From positions 1 to 5,736 of the forward strand of contig JANPCI010000191.1 in assembly GCA_031430875.1 (NCBI GenBank): a stretch of DNA of 5,736 nt, read 5' to 3'. The notes under the pieces are model-generated. The model saw nothing but the letters and a program-made list of their open reading frames with translations. It made no database searches and was not told the origin of the DNA. Positions within the stretch are counted from its first letter, which is position 1; the number at the start of each line of letters is the position of its first letter. Source of the stretch: Sva-07 sp031430875 (lineage in GTDB: Bacteria; Actinomycetota; Acidimicrobiia; Acidimicrobiales; Ilumatobacteraceae). Shown in pieces: positions 1-4,889 of this stretch. Position numbers and translations under genes: made by a program.

Positions 1-447
1 CTCGACGGCGTGCCCGCGATCGAGCGGATGATCGTGATGGTGCAGCGCGAGGCAGCCGAACGTTTCGCCGCCGTGCCCCGCACCTCCGCCTACGGTGCGG
101 TCAGCGTCAAGACGGCCTACTGGGGAACAGCGAAGATCGTCGGCCACGTGCCCGCATCGGTGTTCGTTCCGAGACCGAATGTCGAGTCGGCACTGGTCGA
201 GATCATCCGCCACGAACCACCGACCACCGACCCCGACGCCCTTTTCGCGCTCGTGCGCACCGGCTTCGGACAACGACGCAAGATGCTTCGCCGCTCGCTC
301 GCCGGCATCGTCGCACCGAACACATTCGACGCCGCGGTCATCAGCCCGACGGCCCGCCCCGAGGAACTCGACGTCGACGACTGGTGTCGACTGACCGATG
401 CTCACCTCCAGGCCGAGGCTCACGCGGCTGCCAACGCGCATGGGTAA
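1..447 (+). CDS. rsmA: 16S rRNA (adenine(1518)-N(6)/adenine(1519)-N(6))-dimethyltransferase RsmA, C-terminal part (5' end outside window)
   Basis: This is the last 148 codons of RsmA/KsgA, open from the first base of the window and ending at TAA 445-447. The enzyme uses S-adenosylmethionine to dimethylate two adjacent adenines near the 3' end of 16S rRNA, a late step in small-subunit assembly. Visible family landmarks are the segment RMIVMVQREAAER, then YGAVSVKTAYW, then VFVPRPNVESALVEI, and the C-terminal helical motif GFGQRRKMLRRSL. The SAM-binding Rossmann half lies upstream of the window. GTG at 10 could be read as a start, but homology runs to the edge (LDGVPAIER), so the gene is cut by the window and not truncated. 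Its last 8 bases overlap the likely ispE start (ATGGGTAA), indicating translational coupling in one operon. Confidence 0.96.
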   Translation, partial: LDGVPAIERMIVMVQREAAERFAAVPRTSAYGAVSVKTAYWGTAKIVGHVPASVFVPRPNVESALVEIIRHEPPTTDPDALFALVRTGFGQRRKMLRRSLAGIVAPNTFDAAVISPTARPEELDVDDWCRLTDAHLQAEAHAAANAHG

Positions 448-1246
448 CGTCGCCGAGATGGAGGCCGACGACGCAGTACCGGTGTCGCTGAGGGCCCACG
501 CCAAGCTGACGAGGTCATTGCGGATCACCGGAATCCGGCCCGACGGGTTTCACCTGATCGATGCCGAAATGGTCAGCCTCGACCTCCACGACGTCCTCGT
601 CATCGACCCCACCCGCCACGGTCTGGCGGCCATCGGCCCCTTCTCGGCCGGGATGCCGCTCGACGATTCGAACCTCGTTGCCAGGGCACTCGACCTCGTC
701 GGCCGACAGGCGCACGTCACCATCGACAAGCGGATCCCCCACGGCGGTGGCCTCGGCGGCGGCTCGACCGATGCGGCCACGGCACTGCGCTGGGCCGAAT
801 TCGGAACCACCACCGACGACCTCGCCGCCGCGGCACGCCTCGGCGCCGACATCCCGTTCTGCTTCGTCGGAGGCCGAGCACGCGTCACCGGCATCGGCGA
901 AGTCGTCGAGTCACTCCCCCACGTCGATGTCACCGTCACCCTCGTGATCCCACCGCTCACCGTCAGCACACCCGCCGCGTATCGGGCATGGGACGATCTC
1001 GGCGGACCGGAAGGTTCGGGATGCAACGATCTCGAAGCAGCCGCTCTCGTCGTCGAACCACGCCTTGCCCGATGGCGCGACATCATCGCCGAACGCATCG
1101 GGACGGCACCGACCCTCGCCGGAAGTGGCGCCACGTGGTTCGCCGAGGGCGAACATGGCAACGCCCTCGCCGAACTGGTCGACGAGGGCGCAACGGTGGT
1201 CGTGGCACGAACCGTGCCGATGGACATCGCCAGCTGGCGAGGATGA
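440..1246 (+). CDS. ispE: 4-(cytidine 5'-diphospho)-2-C-methyl-D-erythritol kinase
   Basis: This GHMP-family kinase phosphorylates the 2-hydroxyl of CDP-methylerythritol using ATP, the fourth step of the non-mevalonate (MEP) isoprenoid pathway in the cytosol. With the start at ATG 440 it has 268 residues, slightly short for the family. Landmarks: motif 1 AHAKLTRSLRITG (about residues 19-31) followed by RPDGFH; the glycine-rich ATP loop GGGLGGGSTDAA (102-113); the active-site motif GADIPF with Asp137; the NDLEAAA segment (196-202); and motif 3 LAGSGA (226-231). I chose ATG 440 because it overlaps the rsmA stop; ATG 458 is an alternative, and ATG 398 would add 14 residues with no family likeness. 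No strong Shine-Dalgarno is seen at any of the three. Motif 1 is unusual: the common K-(I/L)-N is K-L-T here. The stop lies one base from the stop of the opposing bS22 gene. Confidence 0.95.
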   Translation: MGNVAEMEADDAVPVSLRAHAKLTRSLRITGIRPDGFHLIDAEMVSLDLHDVLVIDPTRHGLAAIGPFSAGMPLDDSNLVARALDLVGRQAHVTIDKRIPHGGGLGGGSTDAATALRWAEFGTTTDDLAAAARLGADIPFCFVGGRARVTGIGEVVESLPHVDVTVTLVIPPLTVSTPAAYRAWDDLGGPEGSGCNDLEAAALVVEPRLARWRDIIAERIGTAPTLAGSGATWFAEGEHGNALAELVDEGATVVVARTVPMDIASWRG

Positions 1247-1247
1247 A

Positions 1248-1340
1248 CTACTTGCGACGCTGGTGACGCGTGCGGCGCAGCATCTTCTTGTGCTTCTTCT
1301 TCCGCATGCGCTTGCGACGCTTCTTGATCAGAGAACCCAT
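1248..1340 (-). CDS. Small ribosomal protein bS22 (AURKAIP1/COX24-type short basic protein)
   Basis: A 30-residue, extremely basic protein reads on the minus strand from ATG at 1340-1338 to TAG at 1250-1248. It begins MGSLIKKRRKRM, continues with KKKHKKMLRRTR and ends QRRK. This matches the actinobacterial family usually annotated as AURKAIP1/COX24 domain protein and identified in mycobacterial 30S structures as bS22, a rRNA-binding peptide of about 33 residues. The present protein lacks a few C-terminal residues of the mycobacterial form. Nineteen of its 30 residues are Lys or Arg. No clear Shine-Dalgarno precedes the ATG. A perfect TTGACA hexamer lies upstream on the same strand (1369-1364) but has no convincing -10 partner. 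The gene converges on ispE with one base between stop codons. It is short enough for automatic gene callers to miss. Confidence 0.92.
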   Translation of the reverse strand: MGSLIKKRRKRMRKKKHKKMLRRTRHQRRK

Positions 1341-1362
1341 AAGGCGGGCCACGCTATCGGCC

Positions 1363-1391
1363 GTGTCAAGGCCTGCCACGCGAGATACGGT
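1363..1391 (+). promoter_or_regulatory. Candidate promoter for tRNA-Gln and glmU (weak)
   Basis: The 95 bases between the bS22 start and tRNA-Gln must hold divergent promoters. On the plus strand, TACGGT (1386-1391) fits the TAnnnT -10 pattern, and GTGTCA (1363-1368) is a 4-of-6 match to TTGACA at 17-base spacing. This would give a precursor leader of roughly 35-40 bases before the mature tRNA. The hexamer overlapping the -35 reads as a perfect TTGACA on the opposite strand. No other good pair was found, but the match is weak. Confidence 0.25.
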
Positions 1392-1435
1392 GAACGAGCG
1401 GACAAACCGTCAATGCGGGGTCGACCCGTGACCAG

Positions 1436-1506
1436 TCCGGGGTCGTCTAATGGTAGGACAGCGGTTTTTGGTGCCGCGTGTAGGGGTTCGAATCCTCTCC
1501 CCGGAG
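1436..1506 (+). tRNA. tRNA-Gln (anticodon TTG, decodes CAA)
   Basis: A complete 71-base cloverleaf can be folded by eye. The acceptor stem is TCCGGGG (1436-1442) with CCCCGGA (1499-1505). The D arm is GTCT/GGAC (1445-1448 with 1456-1459). The anticodon stem is GCGGT/GCCGC (1461-1465 with 1473-1477) and encloses TTTTGGT with anticodon TTG at 1468-1470. The T arm is AGGGG/CCTCT around TTCGAAT (1482-1498). The discriminator is G1506, the usual base for tRNA-Gln. The 3' CCA is not encoded (CTC follows), so it must be added by nucleotidyltransferase. The glmU start codon begins after just three bases, so the tRNA and glmU are probably cotranscribed and separated by 3'-end processing. Confidence 0.97.
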
Positions 1507-1509
1507 CTC

Positions 1510-2595
1510 ATGAGCGTTTCAGCAATCGTGCTCGCCGCCGGAGAAGGCACCCGGATGAAGTCGAGCCGTCCCAAGCCATTGCACCTCATCTGCGGGCGGG
1601 CCATGGTCCTGCACGTGATCCATGCCCTCGAGCTGGTGCATCCCGAGCGAACGGTCGTCGTGGTTGGCCACGGCGCCGAACAGGTCACCAAGAAGGTGCA
1701 GCAACACTCGCCCAGTTGGGCCAACGTCGCCTTCGCCGAGCAGTTGCAACAGAACGGCACCGGCGACGCTGCGTCCATCGGCATGTCCGCGCTCGACGGC
1801 GACGACTACGACGACGAATCCACCATCCTGGTGCTGCCGGGCGACACACCCCTGCTGCGCCCTCAAACCCTGCGTGAACTCGTCGACGTCCACATCGAGT
1901 GCGGCAATGCCGCCACGCTGCTCACCAGCGTGATGGACGACCCCACGGGCTACGGCCGCGTCATCCGCAAAGCCGACGGCCAGGCCGCCCGCATCGTCGA
2001 ACACCGCGACGCCGCACCCGACGAACTCGACGTTCGCGAGGTGTGTACATCGATCTATGCATTCCGCCGCGACCTGCTCGGGCCGGCGCTGCGCAAGCTC
2101 ACCACCGACAACGCGCAGGGCGAGTACTACCTCACCGACGTGGTGTCGGTGCTCGGTGCGATGGGGCATCGCATCGGTTGCGTCCAGGCACCCGAGGGCG
2201 AAACCCAGGGCGTCAACGACCGCTGGCAGCTCGCGCTCGCCGAGCGTGAACTCCGGGCGCGGACCAACAAGTACTGGCTGCTCAGCGGCGTCACGATGCT
2301 CGATCCGCGCCAGACCTTCGTCGACGTGACGGTGTCGATCGGCCGCGACGTCACGCTGTATCCGGGCACGATCCTGCGGGGAACCACGGTGGTCGGCGAC
2401 GGTTGCGACATCGGCCCCGACACCCGGCTGGACGACTGCGCTGTCGGCAGCGGCGCCGTTGTCGAGCACACCGTCGGCCACGACGCCGAGATCGGACCCG
2501 GCGCCACCGTTGGCCCGTACGCCCATCTTCCGGCGGGGAGCTCAGTCGCTGCAGGCGCAACGACCGGCGCGTTCTACACTGCACCTGTCGGCTGA
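1510..2595 (+). CDS. glmU: UDP-N-acetylglucosamine pyrophosphorylase, GlmU-type with truncated acetyltransferase domain
   Basis: The N-terminal domain transfers UMP from UTP to GlcNAc-1-phosphate, giving UDP-GlcNAc for the cell wall. Motifs are LAAGEGTRMKS (8-18), PKPLH with Lys22, GTGDA (83-87), PGDTPL with Asp112, GYGRVIR (147-153), IVEHRDA with Glu164, EYYLTD and GVNDR with Asn236. Residues 262 onward form left-handed beta-helix hexapeptide repeats, but the protein ends at residue 361; full GlmU has about 450-490. Without gaps, its last residues align with the E. coli segment starting GPFARLRPG and stop about where Lys351 would lie. The acetyltransferase residues (His363, Tyr366, Asn377, Lys392) are therefore absent, and the ARLRPG arginines read AHLPAG. 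Cys179 replaces the usual GlcNAc-contacting Asn. No other frame continues the domain downstream. ATG 1510 is the only start keeping the nucleotide loop, since upstream codons lie in the tRNA. I infer a uridyltransferase-only enzyme. Confidence 0.93.
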   Translation: MSVSAIVLAAGEGTRMKSSRPKPLHLICGRAMVLHVIHALELVHPERTVVVVGHGAEQVTKKVQQHSPSWANVAFAEQLQQNGTGDAASIGMSALDGDDYDDESTILVLPGDTPLLRPQTLRELVDVHIECGNAATLLTSVMDDPTGYGRVIRKADGQAARIVEHRDAAPDELDVREVCTSIYAFRRDLLGPALRKLTTDNAQGEYYLTDVVSVLGAMGHRIGCVQAPEGETQGVNDRWQLALAERELRARTNKYWLLSGVTMLDPRQTFVDVTVSIGRDVTLYPGTILRGTTVVGDGCDIGPDTRLDDCAVGSGAVVEHTVGHDAEIGPGATVGPYAHLPAGSSVAAGATTGAFYTAPVG

Positions 2596-2609
2596 CCCTC
2601 TCAGCCGAC
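2587..2609 (+). terminator. Perfect hairpin over the glmU stop codon (attenuator- or terminator-like)
   Basis: GTCGGCTGA (2587-2595) and TCAGCCGAC (2601-2609) are exact reverse complements around the 5-base loop CCCTC. The left arm contains the last codons and TGA stop of glmU. The stem is strong and GC-rich, but TTCGCG follows rather than a T-run, so it is not a classical intrinsic terminator. It could reduce read-through into prs or stabilise the glmU mRNA end. Confidence 0.5.
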
Positions 2610-2643
2610 TTCGCGCCGGGCAGTCACGGTCGAACAGCGTCGG

Positions 2644-2648
2644 GGAGG
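2644..2648 (+). promoter_or_regulatory. Shine-Dalgarno of prs
   Basis: GGAGG lies 12 bases before ATG 2661, somewhat farther than usual. It supports that ATG as the prs start; no other in-frame start is near it. Confidence 0.5.
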
Positions 2649-2660
2649 ACGTCAACGTTC

Positions 2661-3650
2661 ATGGAGAAGGTCACGACCAAGCGGCTCGCCCTGTACTCGG
2701 GCCGCACCCATCCTGAGCTGGCCCAAGAGGTGGCGACACACCTCAACATCGAGCTCGGCCACGACAACCTCGTCGAGTTCGCCAACGGCGAGGTGCGGTG
2801 TCGATTCGGCGAGTCGATCCGTGGATCCGACGTGTTCGTGATCCAGAGCCACTACGGCGTCGGCGACCACTCGGTCAACGACTCGATCATGGAACACCTG
2901 ATCATGATCGACGCCGCCTATCGCGCCTCGGCGAAGCGCATCACCGCCGTGTGCCCCTTCTACGGCTACGCCCGCCAAGACCGCAAGGCCGAAGGTCGCG
3001 AGCCGATCACCGCCCGCCTGGTCGCCGACATGTTCAAGGCCGCCGGCGCCAAGCGGATGATCTCGATCGACCTGCACTCCGGCCAGATCCAAGGGTTCTT
3101 CGAGGGCCCGGTCGACCACCTCACTGCGATGCCGGTACTCGAGCAGTACGTCCGCCAACACGCCACTGCCCCCGTGATCGTGTCGCCCGACGCCGGCCGC
3201 ATCAAGGTCGCCGAACGTATGGCCCAGCACCTCGTCGACATCGGCGCCGACCTCGCGTTCATCTACAAGCGTCGACCGAAGGGCTCGACCAATGTGGCCG
3301 AGGCCGCTGAAGTGATGGGCGATGTCGATGGCCGCCTGTGCGTGCTGACCGACGACATGATCGACACCGCAGGCACCATCTGCGCGGCGGCGGAACTGCT
3401 CGTGCAACGCGGCGCCAGCGAGGTGTGGGCGATGGCCACCCACGGCGTGCTGTCTGGCCCGGCCATCGACCGGTTGAAGAACGCGCCGCTCAGCCGCATC
3501 GTGCTCACGAACACGCTGCCGCTCCCGCCGGAGAAGCAGCTCGACAAGATCGAGGTGCTGTCCGTCGCGCCGCTGATCGCCGAAGCCCTCGGCGCCGTCT
3601 TCGACGACACCAGCGTCAGCGAAATCTTCCACGGCGAAAACCTCGCCTGA
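2661..3650 (+). CDS. prs: Ribose-phosphate pyrophosphokinase (PRPP synthetase)
   Basis: Prs transfers the pyrophosphate of ATP to ribose-5-phosphate, making PRPP for purine, pyrimidine, histidine, tryptophan and NAD synthesis. The 329 residues slightly exceed the 310-320 typical of class I enzymes. The order of motifs is complete: EFANGEVRCRF (39-49), the ATP-binding segment GYARQDRK (102-109) with REPITARL (113-120), the catalytic DLHSGQIQGFF (137-147) with His139, VSPDAGR (174-180), the flexible-loop KRRPKG (203-208) and the PRPP-binding loop DDMIDTAGTI (231-240). The start is ATG 2661, behind a GGAGG. glmU followed by prs is a common actinobacterial arrangement, linking sugar-nucleotide and PRPP supply in one cluster. 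Nothing suggests a defect. After the stop come a C-rich stretch and the first palindromic repeat, which may also act as the 3' boundary of this transcript. Confidence 0.97.
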   Translation: MEKVTTKRLALYSGRTHPELAQEVATHLNIELGHDNLVEFANGEVRCRFGESIRGSDVFVIQSHYGVGDHSVNDSIMEHLIMIDAAYRASAKRITAVCPFYGYARQDRKAEGREPITARLVADMFKAAGAKRMISIDLHSGQIQGFFEGPVDHLTAMPVLEQYVRQHATAPVIVSPDAGRIKVAERMAQHLVDIGADLAFIYKRRPKGSTNVAEAAEVMGDVDGRLCVLTDDMIDTAGTICAAAELLVQRGASEVWAMATHGVLSGPAIDRLKNAPLSRIVLTNTLPLPPEKQLDKIEVLSVAPLIAEALGAVFDDTSVSEIFHGENLA

Positions 3651-3674
3651 CCCTCCCCCACCCCCGAAATTCTC
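3651..3674 (+). repeat. Extra partial copy of the palindrome's left arm
   Basis: Directly after the prs stop, the 13 bases CCCCGAAATTCTC (3662-3674) repeat exactly at 3684-3696, the left arm of the full palindrome. The preceding C-rich bases (3651-3661) resemble those before the second palindrome (4707-4720) more than those directly before the first. The stretch therefore looks like the remnant of another copy or a duplication scar. Confidence 0.7.
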
Positions 3675-3681
3675 ACCTCCC

Positions 3682-3742
3682 AACCCCGAAATTCTCCTGA
3701 CAGTGCGCGCTGAGCGCGCACCTGGAGGAAAATTTCGGGGTT
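3682..3742. repeat. Palindromic repeat copy A, upstream of the DUF559 gene
   Basis: This 61-base near-perfect palindrome has 29-base arms around the loop TGA (3711-3713). The outer arms AACCCCGAAATT (3682-3693) and AATTTCGGGGTT (3731-3742) are exact reverse complements, and the inner GTGCGCGC/GCGCGCAC (3703-3710 with 3714-3721) is a perfect 8-bp stem. Between them four TCCT/AGGA-type pairs hold, with one C/A mismatch (3694/3730) and a 4x4 mismatch of GACA (3699-3702) against CTGG (3722-3725). Copy B at 4717-4779 has the same architecture. The right arm carries a GGAGG (3724-3728). The element lies between prs and the DUF559 gene and could also terminate prs transcription. Confidence 0.93.
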
Positions 3743-3779
3743 GACGCCGATTGGGCGGGGTCGATGCCCACTGGCGGGT

Positions 3780-4736
3780 GTGATCAGTCCCGACATCTTG
3801 GAGGTGTTCGCCCGCCAGTACGGAGTAGCCGCGGCGCACCAAGTCACCGCGATCGGCATGTCACGTTCGATGCTCTATCGAGCGAGACGCAACGGCGTGT
3901 TCGATGATGTCCTGCCGGGCGTCGTGCGAATCGCCTCCACACCGCTTTCGTATCGGGGCCGAGCCATGGCCACGCAGCTGTTCACCGGGCCCGATGGCCT
4001 CCTCAGTGGGTGGTCCGGCGGTCGGCTGGCAGGGCTGCGCGGTATGCCCACGCGGACGATCCACGTCACCGTCGCCGACGAGTTCCGCAGGGATGCTCCA
4101 CCCTGGATCGACATCCACCGCACGACGTGGTGGGACGCCGACTCGTGGTCGATCGACGCGTTCGTCGTGGCATCGCCCATGCGGATCCTGTTCGGTCTCG
4201 CTCAGGCGTTCAACCAGCATCGCTTCGAGCGCGCGGCCGAGGACGCGTGGCACCTCGGGCTGATCACGCCGACTGACGCCGCCGGCTACCTCGAACGGCA
4301 TCGATGCCGGGGCAGGGACGGGGTGTCGAAGATCGAGCAGTGGCTGGATCGCTGCGACGGACAGGAACGCCCCGCACAGAGCAACCTCGAACGATCCCTG
4401 CTCGAGGAGTTCGAACGCATCGGACTCCAGCGACCTGTTCGCCAGCACCCCTTGGCGCTCCCTTCGGGCGAGCTGATCCATCTCGACATCGCGTGGCCCG
4501 CGATCCGACTGGCGGTCGAGCCCGGGGCGTCCTGGTTCCACGGCGGCGATCTGCGTCAACGGCGCGATCAAGGGCGCGACCGCGCCTGCGCCGAGCTCGG
4601 GTGGCTGATCATCCGCTTCGACGAGACCATGCGCGACGACCTCCACGCCGCCGCAGTCCAGGTCGCCAGGGTCCACGCCCGCCGCACGGCCGACTCCCGA
4701 ACACCTCCCTCGCCCCCACCTCCGAAATTCTCCTGA
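3780..4736 (+). CDS. AbiEi-like winged-helix plus DUF559 (Vsr-like nuclease fold) domain protein
   Basis: Numbering assumes GTG 3780, giving 318 residues. The N-terminus (about 1-100) resembles AbiEi antitoxin-type winged-helix proteins: ARQYGVAAAHQ, then GMSRSMLYRARRNGVF, then a VLPGVVRIAS turn and LLSGWSGGRLAGLRG. The C-terminus (about 200-290) follows DUF559, related to very-short-patch-repair endonucleases: SNLERSLLEEF (Glu204), HLDIAWP (Asp236), LAVEPGASWFHGG (Glu247), RRDQGRDRACAELGW and LIIRF. The usual EVDG reads EPGA, so catalysis is uncertain. No AbiEii-type toxin partner lies beside it, so a toxin-antitoxin role is unsupported. Family precedent allows a DNA-binding or DNA-cutting protein, but substrate and function are unknown. 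TTG 3741 in frame, 12 bases after the GGAGG of palindrome A, is an alternative start adding 13 residues. The stop TGA 4734-4736 and the last residues PPPPKFS are encoded by palindrome B and its approach. The gene interrupts the usual prs-rplY-pth order. Confidence 0.82.
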   Translation: MISPDILEVFARQYGVAAAHQVTAIGMSRSMLYRARRNGVFDDVLPGVVRIASTPLSYRGRAMATQLFTGPDGLLSGWSGGRLAGLRGMPTRTIHVTVADEFRRDAPPWIDIHRTTWWDADSWSIDAFVVASPMRILFGLAQAFNQHRFERAAEDAWHLGLITPTDAAGYLERHRCRGRDGVSKIEQWLDRCDGQERPAQSNLERSLLEEFERIGLQRPVRQHPLALPSGELIHLDIAWPAIRLAVEPGASWFHGGDLRQRRDQGRDRACAELGWLIIRFDETMRDDLHAAAVQVARVHARRTADSRTPPSPPPPKFS

Positions 4737-4779
4737 CAGTGCGCGCTGGGCGCGCACCTGGAGGAGAATTTCGGAGGTG
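4717..4779. repeat. Palindromic repeat copy B, downstream of the DUF559 gene
   Basis: This 63-base palindrome has 30-base arms around loop TGG (4747-4749). The outer 18 pairs (4717-4734 with 4762-4779) are perfect and the inner GTGCGCGC/GCGCGCAC 8-bp stem (4739-4746 with 4750-4757) is perfect. The only break is the same 4x4 mismatch GACA/CTGG as in copy A. Relative to copy A, two base pairs have changed on both sides: A-T 3683/3741 is C-G 4719/4777, and C-G 3685/3739 is T-A 4721/4775. It contains the DUF559 stop codon. It is in direct orientation with copy A, judged by the asymmetric mismatch, and could serve as a terminator, although no T-run follows. Confidence 0.93.
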
Positions 4780-4839
4780 AAGCGGCGCGGAGGGGATGCG
4801 ATCGGCGGCCGATAGCTTGAGATGCTGCTGTAACGACGT

Positions 4840-4860
4840 GGCGCCTGATCTGTGGGCGCC
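4840..4860 (+). repeat. GGCGCC inverted repeat in the rplY leader
   Basis: GGCGCC (4840-4845) recurs at 4855-4860 with nine bases between, and each half is itself self-complementary. It could form a 6-bp stem 29 bases before the rplY start. A leader hairpin or a protein site is possible; nothing in the sequence decides between them. The rest of the 153-base gap holds a weak TAGCTT (4813-4818) -10-like hexamer without a recognisable -35. Confidence 0.35.
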
Positions 4861-4889
4861 GCCACGAGATCTGATGGAAGCCGATCACC

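Noticed and set aside
1450..1509. In-frame upstream extension of glmU by 20 codons
   Set aside because: These bases are the tRNA-Gln gene; GlmU family proteins begin a few residues before LAAGEGTRM.
2403..2660. Frame-shifted open frame joining the end of glmU to prs
   Set aside because: The translation before MEKVTT is Arg/Pro-rich shadow with no LbH hexapeptides, so it neither rescues GlmU nor extends Prs.
2652..3842. Minus-strand frame of 396 codons opposite prs
   Set aside because: Shadow of prs, which is complete with all active-site motifs on the plus strand.
3780..4736. Complete AbiE-type toxin-antitoxin system
   Set aside because: Only the antitoxin-like winged-helix domain is present; no nucleotidyltransferase toxin gene lies beside it, and the C-terminus is DUF559 instead.
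3651..4779. CRISPR array or insertion sequence
   Set aside because: Only two palindromes about 1 kb apart, no short regular spacers, no transposase, and no convincing target-site duplication outside the palindromes.
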